A DNA stretch of 64,000 nucleotides from Jeotgalicoccus coquinae (GCF_014207425.1 NZ_JACHFF010000003.1:62001-126000), one strand, 5' to 3'; counted from the first letter of the stretch, positions 22,741-31,281 are shown. Made by a program: numbers and translations. The notes: generated by a model from the sequence alone, not told the origin.

Positions 22741-22978
22741 GGAAGTTCAATGAGCGCCTTTCATAGAGATCCGCATCGCTTGGAAGTTCAATGAGCGCCT
22801 TTCATAGAGATCCGCATCGCTTGGAAGTTCAATGAGCACCTTTCATAGGAATCCGAATCGTTTAGAAGTTCTATGAGCACCTTTCATAGGAATCCGCGGC
22901 GTTTAGAAGTTCCATGAGCGCCTTTCATAGAGATCCGCGGCGTTTAGAAGTTCCATGAGCGCCTTTCATAGAACTTCC
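22741..22978. repeat. Tandem 41-bp array, family A (5.8 copies)
   Basis: This array fills most of the 329-base gap between the NERD gene and folE2. Units start at 22741, 22782, 22823, 22864, 22905 and 22946, exactly 41 bp apart. Each opens with GGAAGTTC or AGAAGTTC, has the symmetric core ATGA-N7-TCAT, then ATAGGAATCCG or ATAGAGATCCG and a variable CG(G/A)CGTTT-like end. The last unit ends in CATAGAACTTCC, the reverse complement of the opening arm, so it folds as a hairpin with a 7-base loop. The array lies between convergent genes. The same family occurs at 27641 and 57838. Confidence 0.95.
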
Positions 22979-22994
22979 AACCCGGCAACCCAAC

Positions 22995-23027
22995 CAAAAA
23001 AGACCGAAACTCAAATGTTTCGGTCTT
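22995..23027 (-). terminator. Terminator of the folE2 operon
   Basis: On the minus strand a perfect 11-bp stem AAGACCGAAAC/GTTTCGGTCTT with a 6-base loop is followed by a T run (A run 22995-23000 on the plus strand). It lies 22 bases after the folE2 stop. Confidence 0.92.
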
Positions 23028-23048
23028 CACTATCTATCTATTATCTAT

Positions 23049-23927
23049 TTATTTCTGATATCTCAGTCTGCTGAATGCGTCGTGCTGGTGAATGCTTTCT
23101 TCGTTGCGGCATTCAAGCTCGAAGCCTTTAACCCAGTCCAGCTCAACTAAGTCGTATGCTACAAGACGGATAAGGTCTTCAACGAAACGCGGATTTTCGT
23201 ATGCGCGTTCTGTCACCATTTTCTCATCTGTGCGTTTTAGAATCGGGTAGAGCTGGCTTGATGCATTAATTTCCAGCACTTCATATAAGTCTTCTTTATA
23301 AGTTGCAGGGAGTTCAACGCTGTCATCGATGTCGATTAACACTTTAACGTTGCCTCGCTGGTTGTGTGCACTGTATTCACTGATTTCTTTCGAGCATGGG
23401 CAGAGTGTAGTCACCTGTGCTGTCATACCGAATTGTTTACGTGTGAATTTCTCACCGTCGAATTCAGCTGAGTAGATAACGTCTGCGTTAGCAATCGCAT
23501 CAAGACCTGTGCCTGGTGATGGTTTGTTAAAGAACCATTTACCGTCGACAGTAAGTTCTGCTGAATTCTGTTTCATGCGGTCACGGAGTCTTGTAAGCAG
23601 TTCTTTGATTGTTTCAAAGTTAAGTGGAACACCACCTCTGTTTACAGTTTCCAGTGATTCAATTAAGCGGCTCATATTAATGCCTTTTTCATCTTTTTCA
23701 AGACTGGTTGCCAGCTCAAAGTTTCCGACTGACTGGAAATCACCGATAATTACAGGATAAGTTAAATTATTAATGCCGACAGAGTCGACTTCAAAAAGAA
23801 AGTCTTTACGTGAGTTTTGTAAATCTGCCATATCTTCTTTATTTTTTGGTTTAGTACCTTCAACAGGATCTACGGAACCAAAATATTTAAAACGACCTTC
23901 TCGCGTCGTTAAGTCAAATTCTTCCAT
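23049..23927 (-). CDS. folE2: GTP cyclohydrolase FolE2 (type IB)
   Basis: FolE2 makes dihydroneopterin triphosphate from GTP, the first step of folate synthesis, using metals other than zinc in many species. The 292-residue product carries VGINNLTYP near the N-terminus, [18 protein letters not shown] (metal Cys and nearby acidic and His residues, about 158-175) and [14 protein letters not shown] near the end. It lies 12 bases downstream of bshB2 in the same operon, an arrangement also seen in staphylococci. Confidence 0.95.
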   Translation of the reverse strand: MEEFDLTTREGRFKYFGSVDPVEGTKPKNKEDMADLQNSRKDFLFEVDSVGINNLTYPVIIGDFQSVGNFELATSLEKDEKGINMSRLIESLETVNRGGVPLNFETIKELLTRLRDRMKQNSAELTVDGKWFFNKPSPGTGLDAIANADVIYSAEFDGEKFTRKQFGMTAQVTTLCPCSKEISEYSAHNQRGNVKVLIDIDDSVELPATYKEDLYEVLEINASSQLYPILKRTDEKMVTERAYENPRFVEDLIRLVAYDLVELDWVKGFELECRNEESIHQHDAFSRLRYQK

Positions 23928-23939
23928 TTACAATGCTCC

Positions 23940-24614
23940 TTAATCAATTTCGTAACTGTAAAAGTTCTCGTATCTCATCCAGCGGTTACGTGCATCGTCG
24001 CCCTGCTGTGTATCTGAAGCAAGATCTTCGAGCAGTTTACCTGTCTGTGAACGATGAGCTGCCATGACATCCAGTTTCCGTTCTGTATAGCCGTCAATAT
24101 CAATTACGATATCGGGTTCGCCAAGGTCATCAAAAGTACGATTATCAAATGCAACAAGCTGAAGTGCCGGACGTTTATCCTGCGGCATCTCTTCAAGTGC
24201 TTCCAGGACAGCGTCTGCAGTCGCCTCATGATCCGGGTGTACTGAATAGCCGGGATAGAATGTAATAATACGTGATGGCGAAAGTTCTTCAATCATATCG
24301 GTAATTACGCCTCTAAGTTTACCATGTTCTTCGAATTCGAGTGTTTTGTCCCGGAATCCGAGCAGGCGGAGATCGTCAAGGCCCATAATACGCGCTGACT
24401 CTTCGACTTCGGCTTTACGGACAGAGTGCAGTGACTCGCGTGTTGCAAATGGCGGATAGCCCAGATTGCGGCCCATATCGCCGAACGTCAGACATGCATA
24501 TGTAACAGGCACTCCCGCATCTCTGTATTTCATTATTGTTCCGCTGACTCCGAATGCTTCATCATCGGGGTGCGGGAAAACAACAAGTACGTGATTTTCC
24601 TGTGAAAAATCCAT
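23940..24614 (-). CDS. bshB2: Bacillithiol biosynthesis deacetylase BshB2
   Basis: A LmbE/PIG-L family zinc deacetylase of 224 aa. The metal motif is HPDDEAFG (residues about 14-21) with a second His in YPGYSVHPDHEAT (about 139-151). In this family it removes the acetyl group from N-acetylglucosaminyl malate on the way to bacillithiol, the main low-molecular-weight thiol of many Firmicutes. GGAGG stands before the ATG. It lies between yojF and folE2. Confidence 0.92.
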   Translation of the reverse strand: MDFSQENHVLVVFPHPDDEAFGVSGTIMKYRDAGVPVTYACLTFGDMGRNLGYPPFATRESLHSVRKAEVEESARIMGLDDLRLLGFRDKTLEFEEHGKLRGVITDMIEELSPSRIITFYPGYSVHPDHEATADAVLEALEEMPQDKRPALQLVAFDNRTFDDLGEPDIVIDIDGYTERKLDVMAAHRSQTGKLLEDLASDTQQGDDARNRWMRYENFYSYEID

Positions 24615-24625
24615 GTGATTTCCTC

Positions 24626-24994
24626 CTACTTAAAGAATGGTTTCGTTGAAATTTCAAGTGCTGAAGCGAGTTTTCCGTCGGTATTAAAACCGTGCATGAT
24701 AAACTCCCCGTTTTCGCCCTCGATATAATGCGTTAAACCGAGAACGTAAACCCAGCCGCCGTTGTCGAGCTTTAATCCGACACGGTATTCTTTCGAACGG
24801 TTCCCGCCGCGGATTGTCGCCTGAATGAACTCCACCTGAATGTTACGGAGGAATGTTCCTGCGTTAAAGACATTGCCATCCAGATGGCTCGCATACATGC
24901 CGCTCGTAATTTCAACATGTAAGTAGACCGGTGTATTTTCGTAAGTTGTTAAGATTTTCTGGACATCCTGTTTCACTATTTTCTTCATTTCCAT
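24626..24994 (-). CDS. yojF: YojF family protein (DUF1806), partner gene of bshB2
   Basis: A 122-residue soluble protein of unknown function that lies next to bshB2 in Bacillus and Staphylococcus. The start is ATG at 24994 (MEMKKIVKQDVQKIL), with AGGAG 10 bases upstream on the minus strand; a longer in-frame start at 25048 overlaps the pdxK terminator. The visible core YLHVEITSGMYASHLDG and RNIQVEFIQATIRGG fits the family. A link with bacillithiol is suggested only by its place. Confidence 0.88.
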   Translation of the reverse strand: MEMKKIVKQDVQKILTTYENTPVYLHVEITSGMYASHLDGNVFNAGTFLRNIQVEFIQATIRGGNRSKEYRVGLKLDNGGWVYVLGLTHYIEGENGEFIMHGFNTDGKLASALEISTKPFFK

Positions 24995-25035
24995 GAATAG
25001 CAAACTCCTATAATCATAATATCGGTGACACATTA

Positions 25036-25059
25036 AAAGAGATAGCAAGCTATCTCTTA
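25036..25059 (-). terminator. Terminator at the end of pdxK
   Basis: A 10-11 bp stem TAAGAGATAGC/GCTATCTCTT with a 2-base loop ends in TTTTA on the minus strand. The pdxK stop codon is part of the stem. It partly separates pdxK from yojF-bshB2-folE2. Confidence 0.7.
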
Positions 25060-25890
25060 GTTCAATACTTTATCTACAACTTCGATTTTTTCCACTGAAT
25101 TGTACGCGCCGTGTCTTACAACACCGACGTGTTCATTCATCTGCCATCCGTTTTTAATAGCGCTTGTAACGAATGCTTTTGCCAGCTGAACTGCTTCAAG
25201 CGGCTCTTTTCCGTTCGCAAGGTTAGCTGCGATTGATGCTGCAAAAGTACATCCTGCACCGTGGTTAAATGCAGTATCGAATTTTTTAGATTCAAGCAGG
25301 TGAAGTTCACTGCCGTCGTAAAATACGTCGATTGCCGAATCTCCTTCGATTCCTGTACCACCTTTAACGACAACGTAGTTTGCACCCTTAGCGTGAATTA
25401 ATTTAGCCGCTTCTTTGATTTCTTCGAGTGTACGGGGCGTTTTAACACCCGCTAAGTGGCCCGCTTCAACCAGGTTCGGTGTAACGACCGTTGCATTCGG
25501 AATCAGATTCTCGATCATTGATTCCACAAGACCGGGGTTCAGAACTTCATCGTCACCTTTACAAACCATTACAGGATCGACGACGAAATGCTTGGCATTT
25601 GAATTTAAAAATGCTTCCTTCGAAAGTTCTACAACTTCTTCTGAAGGCAGCATCCCCGTTTTAATTACATCGGGATTTAAAGATAATGCTGTCTCGAGCT
25701 GATTTTTAACATCTTCTATTGGGATTGGGCTCACACGGTGAGACCAAGTTGACGGCTCCATTGATACTACTGTTGTTAAAACACTGAAACCGTAAGTTTC
25801 GTGTTCCTGAAAAGCCTTTAAATCTGCTGCGATTCCAGCGCCGCCGCTAACGTCGGTACCGGCTATTGTTAACGTTTTTGCAAGTGCCAT
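25057..25890 (-). CDS. pdxK: Pyridoxine/hydroxymethylpyrimidine kinase (PdxK/ThiD type)
   Basis: A ribokinase-superfamily kinase of 277 aa. It begins LTIAGTDVSGGAGIAADLK and has VDPVMVCKG (residues about 109-117) and the anion hole/catalytic stretch NHGAGCTFAASIAANLA (about 226-242). The sequence around KTGMLPS and DPVMVCKG is closer to the Firmicute PdxK branch, which phosphorylates pyridoxine, pyridoxal and often HMP, than to classical ThiD. It is transcribed divergently from ung. Confidence 0.88.
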   Translation of the reverse strand: MALAKTLTIAGTDVSGGAGIAADLKAFQEHETYGFSVLTTVVSMEPSTWSHRVSPIPIEDVKNQLETALSLNPDVIKTGMLPSEEVVELSKEAFLNSNAKHFVVDPVMVCKGDDEVLNPGLVESMIENLIPNATVVTPNLVEAGHLAGVKTPRTLEEIKEAAKLIHAKGANYVVVKGGTGIEGDSAIDVFYDGSELHLLESKKFDTAFNHGAGCTFAASIAANLANGKEPLEAVQLAKAFVTSAIKNGWQMNEHVGVVRHGAYNSVEKIEVVDKVLN

Positions 25891-25972
25891 TATATTGCCC
25901 CCTAATTCTACTGATAGATATTGTCATTTTACTATAATTAGCCGTGTAATTCTAGAGCATTGCTTACAACGA

Positions 25973-25981
25973 TGATATAAT
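25973..25981 (+). promoter_or_regulatory. Extended -10 promoter for ung
   Basis: TGA-TATAAT (25973-25981), an extended -10 with a perfect hexamer and no clear -35, 30 bases before the ung start. Confidence 0.6.
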
Positions 25982-26010
25982 GAAATTTTAGTATGGAGGT
26001 GCGTTAATAA

Positions 26011-26676
26011 ATGGCTGAATTAAACTGGGAAGAGATCTTCCGCAGTATTACAAATAATCATGATTTTACGACGATGAGACAGACGTTAAATGAACGCTAC
26101 AGAAACGGGGAAGTGTATCCGCCAGAAGAACAGGTGTACACGGCATTTGAATTAACGCCGTTCAACGGTATTAAAGCTGTAGTTCTCGGGCAGGACCCGT
26201 ATCACGGCAAAGGCCAGTCACATGGACTTGCGTTTTCGGTAAACAAAGGTGTTAAAATACCGCCGTCACTCCGCAATATATATAAAGAACTGGAAAGCGA
26301 CCTTGGAATTGTCAGGACAACGGGTAATTTATCGGATTGGGCGCGTGAAGGTGTGCTGCTGTTAAATACAGTGCTGACAGTGGACGCAGGTGATGCAAAC
26401 TCGCACCGTGGACTTGGCTGGGAGCAGTTTACGGATGACGTCATCCGCACGATTTCTGACGAACTGGAACATGTGGTCTTTATTTTATGGGGCAAACCCG
26501 CACAGCAGAAAATTAAATTAATCGACACAGACAAGCATAAAATAATTACATCAGTGCACCCGAGCCCTTTATCTTCTTACAGAGGATTCTTCGGCTCAAA
26601 ACCGTTCAGCCAGACGAACGACTATCTGGAGTCGGTCGGACGCGGTGCAATTGACTGGAGTGAACAGAATGAATAA
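26011..26676 (+). CDS. ung: Uracil-DNA glycosylase
   Basis: Ung removes uracil from DNA to start base excision repair. The 221-residue protein has the water-activating motif [18 protein letters not shown] (residues about 61-78) and the DNA-intercalation loop [13 protein letters not shown] (about 180-192). GGAGG lies before ATG 26011. It heads an operon with ywdI, a membrane protein gene and ywdK, as in Bacillus. Confidence 0.97.
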   Translation: MAELNWEEIFRSITNNHDFTTMRQTLNERYRNGEVYPPEEQVYTAFELTPFNGIKAVVLGQDPYHGKGQSHGLAFSVNKGVKIPPSLRNIYKELESDLGIVRTTGNLSDWAREGVLLLNTVLTVDAGDANSHRGLGWEQFTDDVIRTISDELEHVVFILWGKPAQQKIKLIDTDKHKIITSVHPSPLSSYRGFFGSKPFSQTNDYLESVGRGAIDWSEQNE

Positions 26677-26911
26677 GCGTATTGCAGCAGAATTACAGAA
26701 GGAATTGAACTATATAGAAGCGGGCGACGATGTGGAAAAGCATGCTTATGCGATGGAGAAGCTGCTTGGCCTGCTGACAGCTTCCGACGATAAACATCCG
26801 GAACCCGCGGCGAAATTAGAAGATAATGTGACAATACGCCGTGCACCTGTTGCTAAACCGGCGACAGACGAGGATGATGACGGTAACGGCAGAGATATTT
26901 TTGATTTTTAA
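26669..26911 (+). CDS. ywdI: YwdI family protein (DUF5327)
   Basis: An 80-residue soluble protein: an N-terminal helix region ([19 protein letters not shown]) and an acidic, low-complexity tail ending GRDIFDF. The start ATG 26669 overlaps the end of ung by 8 bases, so the two are translationally coupled. The function is unknown; it accompanies ung in several Firmicutes. Confidence 0.75.
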   Translation: MNKRIAAELQKELNYIEAGDDVEKHAYAMEKLLGLLTASDDKHPEPAAKLEDNVTIRRAPVAKPATDEDDDGNGRDIFDF

Positions 26912-26926
26912 CGGAGGTTACACGTC

Positions 26927-27193
26927 ATGATGGTATTTATCGTCACCGGTATATTGTTTTTTATACTTACTTTTGTACTCGGCAGATATAAAGAAAAATT
27001 GAAAGAACATAATCAGCAGCTGTGGCAGAAAGCATTGAAGTACATCAGATATATCTCGCTGCTGCTGATTGTTGCAGGACTGTTATATGTACCGCAGGTG
27101 CAGATATTGAAAATCGGCGGGTGGCTGCTGATCTTCAGTCTGGTTATGTACTCAAGTTCGCTGTATCTTATATTTATTAAAAACAGAGAGTAA
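26927..27193 (+). CDS. Small membrane protein, YwdJ position
   Basis: An 88-residue protein with an N-terminal membrane helix (residues 2-18), a charged stretch (RYKEKLKEHNQQLWQKALK), and two further helices (about 40-60 and 64-82). GGAGG at 26913-26917 precedes ATG 26927. It holds the place of B. subtilis ywdJ between ywdI and ywdK, but I cannot confirm homology by eye. Function unknown. Confidence 0.7.
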   Translation: MMVFIVTGILFFILTFVLGRYKEKLKEHNQQLWQKALKYIRYISLLLIVAGLLYVPQVQILKIGGWLLIFSLVMYSSSLYLIFIKNRE

Positions 27194-27211
27194 AACAGGA
27201 GGATTCATTCG

Positions 27212-27577
27212 ATGAAATTATTCGTTATAATCGGTGCGATAAACGCATTTATCGCCGTGGCATGCGGTGCATTCGGTGCGCACGCACTTGAAGGAAAGCT
27301 GAGCGAGCACTATTTAGACATATGGGAAACCGCAGTTAAATACCAGTTTTACCATGCACTTGGACTTATCGCTATCGGAATTTTAATCCAGGTAACAGGC
27401 GCACAATTCTTAGTCGCTGCAGGATGGTTCATGACAGCGGGGATTGTGTTCTTCACAGGATCACTGATGGTGCTGGCATTCACAGGGATTTCAATTCTTG
27501 GTGCAGTTACACCAATCGGCGGCGTTATGTTCCTGATCAGCTGGACACTTGTTATTATTGGAATCGCAAAACTATAG
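27212..27577 (+). CDS. ywdK: DUF423 membrane protein, YwdK family
   Basis: The 121-residue protein has four predicted membrane helices and the family start FVIIGAINAFIAVACGAFGAHAL followed by the conserved Tyr-His stretch YQFYHALGLI (motif pieces FGAHAL and YQFYHALGL). An AGGAGG site sets ATG 27212. It is the last gene of the ung operon. DUF423 proteins have no proven function. Confidence 0.85.
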   Translation: MKLFVIIGAINAFIAVACGAFGAHALEGKLSEHYLDIWETAVKYQFYHALGLIAIGILIQVTGAQFLVAAGWFMTAGIVFFTGSLMVLAFTGISILGAVTPIGGVMFLISWTLVIIGIAKL

Positions 27578-27591
27578 TATTGAACTTGGAG

Positions 27592-27617
27592 CCGGGACAT
27601 TTTGTCCCGGTTTTTTT
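27592..27617 (+). terminator. Terminator of the ung operon
   Basis: A perfect 8-bp stem CCGGGACA/TGTCCCGG with a short loop, followed by seven T. Confidence 0.92.
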
Positions 27618-27640
27618 ATTTTTGGGGAAGGGTGGGTGTT

Positions 27641-27681
27641 GGAAGTTCTATGAACCGCGCTCATAGGAATCCGCAACGTTT
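27641..27681. repeat. Single 41-bp unit of repeat family A
   Basis: One full unit lies between ywdK and gntR. It opens with GGAAGTTC, has the core ATGA-N7-TCAT, then AGGAATCCG and CAACGTTT. Length is exactly the 41 bp period of the arrays at 22741 and 57838. It is not tandemly repeated here. Confidence 0.85.
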
Positions 27682-27727
27682 ATCACCTCTTCAACCCACT
27701 CAATTTAAATTAAATCACACAAAAATG

Positions 27728-27777
27728 TTTACAAATTACGCCAAAGGTTATATAGTTATATACATAGATATATAACC
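27728..27777 (+). promoter_or_regulatory. gntR-ABC promoter with overlapping operator-like inverted repeat
   Basis: The -35 TTTACA (27728-27733), a 17-base spacer and -10 TATAGT (27751-27756). A perfect 9-bp inverted repeat GGTTATATA/TATATAACC (27746-27754 and 27769-27777) covers the -10 and the expected start site. This is the expected position for autorepression by the GntR protein encoded downstream. The 14-mer TATAGTTATATACA inside it recurs at 30474. Confidence 0.6.
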
Positions 27778-27835
27778 AGGTGACTAAAGAAGGAAAATAT
27801 AAATAGATTACAGGTTAAGGATGGGAGGATGCGAT

Positions 27836-28207
27836 GTGTCGAATCTGCTGAATGAGAAAAAGCCGATTTATGAACAAATCAGAGATTGGCTGGCGGATCA
27901 GATTATTGATGAAACGCTTGTCGAACACGATAAAGTACCGTCGACCAATGAAATCGTCACGTATTTTAAAGTGAATCATATAACTGTTTCAAAAGGTGTT
28001 ACAGAACTTGTGGAAGAAGGCGTATTATACAAAAAAAGAGGTGTAGGAATGTTCGTGGAAGAAGGTGCACGGAACACACTGCTGGCAGCGAGAAGAGAAG
28101 GGTTTGTTGAAGAATACCTGAAACCGATGCTTGAAGAAGCGAGAAAACTCGATTTAACAGAAAGTGATATACAAAAAATGATTAATGTAAACGGGAGTGA
28201 CAAATAA
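27836..28207 (+). CDS. GntR family transcriptional regulator, YtrA type
   Basis: A 123-residue repressor of the short YtrA class: a winged helix (PIYEQIRDWLADQII ... VPSTNEIVTYFKVNHITVSKGVTELVEEGVLYKKRGVGMFV, in pieces VPSTNEIVTYF and KRGVGMFV) and a short C-terminal dimerisation helix. I choose GTG 27836 because GGGAGG at 27823-27828 is spaced for it; the in-frame ATG 27821 lies on that site. It overlaps the ABC gene by one base (TAATG). It probably represses its own ABC operon through the upstream inverted repeat. Confidence 0.87.
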   Translation: MSNLLNEKKPIYEQIRDWLADQIIDETLVEHDKVPSTNEIVTYFKVNHITVSKGVTELVEEGVLYKKRGVGMFVEEGARNTLLAARREGFVEEYLKPMLEEARKLDLTESDIQKMINVNGSDK

Positions 28208-29085
28208 TGACTTTAAAAATAGAAAATGTAGATTTAAAAATTAAAAAAGACACGATACTGACGGATATCAGCCTTGAGCTTGAGCCGGGGAAAATTTACG
28301 GGCTGCTGGGACGTAACGGTGCGGGGAAAACTTCACTGCTGTCGCTGATTGCATCGTACAGAAAAGTGAACGCCGGCAATATTACCCTGGATGGTAAAAA
28401 AGTATATGAGCAGGATGACGTAATGCAGCACATCAACTTCCTGTATAACCCGAAAGATACGTCGGCAGAAAATGATAAGGTAACGGAATATATTGAATCC
28501 GGCATGATTTTCCGCAATGATTTTGATAAAGAGTATGCGTACCGCCTGCTTGATAAATTCGATATCGATACCGGCAAAGCATACAGCGCACTGTCCCAGG
28601 GGCAGCAGGCGGCTGTAACAGCAACGCTTGGTCTCGCATCACTGTCGAAAGTAACGATTTTTGATGAAGTGACGAACGGCATGGATGCACCGACGCGCGA
28701 ACTGTTTTACAGCGAAGTGCTTGAAGCGGCAAACCGCGAGGAACGTATTATTATCCTTTCGACGCACATTATTTCGGAAATGGAGCACTTATTCGATGAC
28801 ATTATTATGATTCATAAAGGACAGGTTCTGCTTCATGAACCGACGTATGAACTGCTTGAGAAGGGTTATACTGTTGCCGGTAAAGCGGAAAGAGTCAGAG
28901 CATTTACGGAAAATAAAAATGTGATTAACGTAAAATTCCTGGGAGCGCTCCAGATTGATACGGTGCTTGGCAGAGTCACACCGGAAGAAATGGATATCGC
29001 AGCAGATGAGCATCTGGATATTTCGCCGTTGAAACTTCAGGAGATGTTCATCAGTCTGACGGATAAACAGAAAGACGGGAAGTGA
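28207..29085 (+). CDS. ABC transporter ATP-binding protein (YtrB-like)
   Basis: A 292-residue ATPase with Walker A GRNGAGKT (residues about 36-43), a signature loop written SQGQQ rather than SGGQQ, Walker B VTIFDEVTNGMD with the catalytic Glu, and the H-loop STHI. The Val in place of Pro in DEVT is unusual but seen in this class. The C-terminal 80 residues form an extra domain. It is coupled to gntR and followed by two membrane genes, so it is the motor of that transporter. Confidence 0.9.
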   Translation: MTLKIENVDLKIKKDTILTDISLELEPGKIYGLLGRNGAGKTSLLSLIASYRKVNAGNITLDGKKVYEQDDVMQHINFLYNPKDTSAENDKVTEYIESGMIFRNDFDKEYAYRLLDKFDIDTGKAYSALSQGQQAAVTATLGLASLSKVTIFDEVTNGMDAPTRELFYSEVLEAANREERIIILSTHIISEMEHLFDDIIMIHKGQVLLHEPTYELLEKGYTVAGKAERVRAFTENKNVINVKFLGALQIDTVLGRVTPEEMDIAADEHLDISPLKLQEMFISLTDKQKDGK

Positions 29086-29089
29086 TTAA

Positions 29090-29713
29090 ATGATTGCCCG
29101 TAATAAAAAAACGATAAAGAAATTTATGCTGTGGATTTTTATTGCTGTGCTGGCGATGACAGTGTTTCTCGGTGTGAGTATTTATTTCAGTGATGATACA
29201 GGAGATATTTATTATCAGGGATTCTTCAGTTCGCTAAAAATTGCGACGCTGATATCCGGTCTGATTGCTGTAATTACGCTTAAGAAATATGTCGCGCGGG
29301 GAATGTCGCGGAAAACTTTTTTTAAAGACAGCACATTGTCTATTGTCATGATCAGTTTGTATTCACTGTTATTAATAAATGTATTCGGCTGGATACTGAA
29401 CAAAGTTCCGGCACTGGCAGGACAAATCTTAACAAGTGAGTATATTGAAAATATGATACTTCTAAACGCATCTGCATTTGTCGCAGCATTGCTGTTTTAC
29501 TATGTAGGACTTACGATATATTTCAGTTTCAGAATTAATGGATGGTTTGGAACATTAGTAAGCATAGTACTGGGTGGGTTTACAGGCTATATGAGTTTTA
29601 CGGATATGCTGTTAAACAATCCGGGTCTGTACTTCCTGAGCGCCGGTGCTGCAGCACTTATATTTGGTTATCTCGCTTTCCGTACAGTTACGGCAGCGTA
29701 TATTAAAATTTAA
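29090..29713 (+). CDS. ABC transporter membrane protein 1
   Basis: A 207-residue protein with about six membrane helices. It has a cytoplasmic loop VARGMSRKTFFKDS that matches the loop NMGVSRKTFYKSM of the next gene, so the two are distant paralogues and likely form a heterodimeric permease. It starts 4 bases after the ATPase stop. Substrate unknown. Confidence 0.78.
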   Translation: MIARNKKTIKKFMLWIFIAVLAMTVFLGVSIYFSDDTGDIYYQGFFSSLKIATLISGLIAVITLKKYVARGMSRKTFFKDSTLSIVMISLYSLLLINVFGWILNKVPALAGQILTSEYIENMILLNASAFVAALLFYYVGLTIYFSFRINGWFGTLVSIVLGGFTGYMSFTDMLLNNPGLYFLSAGAAALIFGYLAFRTVTAAYIKI

Positions 29714-29726
29714 AAGGAGTGATACT

Positions 29727-30395
29727 ATGACTGCTAAATTAAAAGATATGACGAAAATTTTTACGAGTATATTTCCGGTATGGTCGCTCTGGTATATCGG
29801 AATTCTGCTGATAGTCTATATTATCTCGAATATTTTTTCAACTGATGGGATGGCATCATTTTTCGGTTTCGGGATGACGGCGAACCGAACATATCTGCTC
29901 GTGCTCGCAATTATTACCACGCTGATGTTTACTGAATGGGCAGTGAACATGGGAGTTTCGAGAAAGACATTTTATAAATCAATGATGATTACGGGACTGG
30001 TGACAGCGGTGTTTGTAACAGCGGTAGTTGCTGTAATCTCATTCGGACTGTCATTTACACCATTCAGAGGGGATTATCTGCTCGTGGAAGATCTGCGTTA
30101 TTTAACCAACTTTGAATATGTGATATTCCACTTCTTAAGCGGACTGCTGTTCTGGGCGGCTGGAGTGCTGATTGCCGCTTCTTTCTACAGAGGTTTCTGG
30201 CGTGGCATGCTGTCTGTTTTAGCGGGAATCACGGCAATAATGCTGCTGTTATTTAATGAAGACCTGCTGAACTATTTTGGTGCAATCGGCAATATGACCG
30301 TCTATCTGGGATTCGCATTAATGCTGCTGCTGATAGTGATATACAACTGGATTGCATATGCAGTCGTTAAAAATATACCGGTAAAATTCGGATAA
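29727..30395 (+). CDS. ABC transporter membrane protein 2
   Basis: A 222-residue protein with about six membrane helices and the loop MGVSRKTFYKSM after helix 2. The start is ATG 29727 behind AAAGGAG; an in-frame ATG at 29646 lies inside the previous gene. It closes the gntR-ABC operon and is followed by a terminator. Confidence 0.78.
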   Translation: MTAKLKDMTKIFTSIFPVWSLWYIGILLIVYIISNIFSTDGMASFFGFGMTANRTYLLVLAIITTLMFTEWAVNMGVSRKTFYKSMMITGLVTAVFVTAVVAVISFGLSFTPFRGDYLLVEDLRYLTNFEYVIFHFLSGLLFWAAGVLIAASFYRGFWRGMLSVLAGITAIMLLLFNEDLLNYFGAIGNMTVYLGFALMLLLIVIYNWIAYAVVKNIPVKFG

Positions 30396-30399
30396 TGAT

Positions 30400-30430
30400 A
30401 AAAGAATCTCACTCGGGTGAGGTTCTTTTT
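30400..30430 (+). terminator. Terminator of the gntR-ABC operon
   Basis: AAAGAATCTCAC pairs with GTGAGGTTCTTT (one wobble, 4-base loop), then five T. Confidence 0.85.
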
Positions 30431-30472
30431 CTGTATGAAAAGCACTCTTCAACAAATGATGAACAAAGAGGC

Positions 30473-30487
30473 GTATAGTTATATACA
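30473..30487 (+). promoter_or_regulatory. Operator-like sequence shared with the gntR promoter
   Basis: GTATAGTTATATAC (30473-30486) is an inverted repeat, and TATAGTTATATACA (30474-30487) is identical over 14 bases to the -10/operator region of the gntR operon. TATAGT would serve as -10 here too, though no good -35 is visible. Confidence 0.4.
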
Positions 30488-30497
30488 GAGGCTTTTT

Positions 30498-31271
30498 TTG
30501 AAAGGAAGGATAACTATAGACCACATAAATATTACTGCTAAACGTTTAATCTTATACATTTCAGGTTTGTTTTTTCTTTCTCTCGGAGTCAGTTTTTCTA
30601 TTCAGGCAAATCTTGGCGTATCGCCTGTTTCCTCATTAGCTTATGCATTCACACTTTCTGCGGGAATCTCTATCGGTCTGATGACGATAGCGGCGAACAT
30701 TCTGTTTATTACTCTTCAAATCATTTTAAGCAAAAAATTTAATTTAAGAGAAGCAATCGTTCAGCTGATGATTACTTTCCTTTTTGGTTTTATGATGGAT
30801 TTTACATTATTCCTCGTACAAATATTGCCGGCACCTGAAACATGGATTATGCGCAGTGCATTTTTAGTAATCAGTTTATTTGTTGTTTCAACAGGACTGC
30901 TCGGTTATTTCAGCGCAAAATTCCCGTTGATGCCATATGATGAATTAACACACGTAATCAGTGAAAAGTTCAATATGCAGTTCAGCAAAGCTAAAATTAC
31001 GAGTGACTTGTTGAACGTTGCTGCAGCAGGTCTCATCTGTATTATCTTTATTCAGTCACTCGGCTCAATAGGTATAGGCACATTAATTGCGGCGTATTTT
31101 ATCGGAAAAATTACCGGCTGGATGATGAAGGAATATCAGCATCATTTAATAGACTGGTCGGGACAGCGTAAAGCAATCGCAGAAGAAGTAATAGAAACTG
31201 CAGAGCCTGGAAACGATACGGAATTCGAAGAAGAATTGCCAGAGCCTTTTGAAAATCCAACAGCCCCATAG
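30498..31271 (+). CDS. YczE/YitT-like multi-pass membrane protein
   Basis: About five to six membrane helices with the family start RLILYISGLFFLSLGVSFSI and ANLGVSPVSSLAY, then an acidic cytoplasmic tail. The start is unclear. TTG 30498 follows AGAGG with usable spacing and is given here. The best ribosome binding site, AAAGGAAGG (30501-30509), sits 6 bases before ATA 30516, which is not a normal start codon. Upstream ATGs (30417, 30459) lie in the terminator and promoter region. Function unknown; relatives sit beside antibiotic biosynthesis or vitamin genes. Confidence 0.72.
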   Translation: MKGRITIDHINITAKRLILYISGLFFLSLGVSFSIQANLGVSPVSSLAYAFTLSAGISIGLMTIAANILFITLQIILSKKFNLREAIVQLMITFLFGFMMDFTLFLVQILPAPETWIMRSAFLVISLFVVSTGLLGYFSAKFPLMPYDELTHVISEKFNMQFSKAKITSDLLNVAAAGLICIIFIQSLGSIGIGTLIAAYFIGKITGWMMKEYQHHLIDWSGQRKAIAEEVIETAEPGNDTEFEEELPEPFENPTAP

Positions 31272-31281
31272 CAGACAGAAG

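Noticed and set aside
22741-22978. CRISPR array
   Set aside because: Units are contiguous 41-bp copies without unique spacers of constant length between identical repeats, and no cas genes are near. The same holds for the array at 57838.
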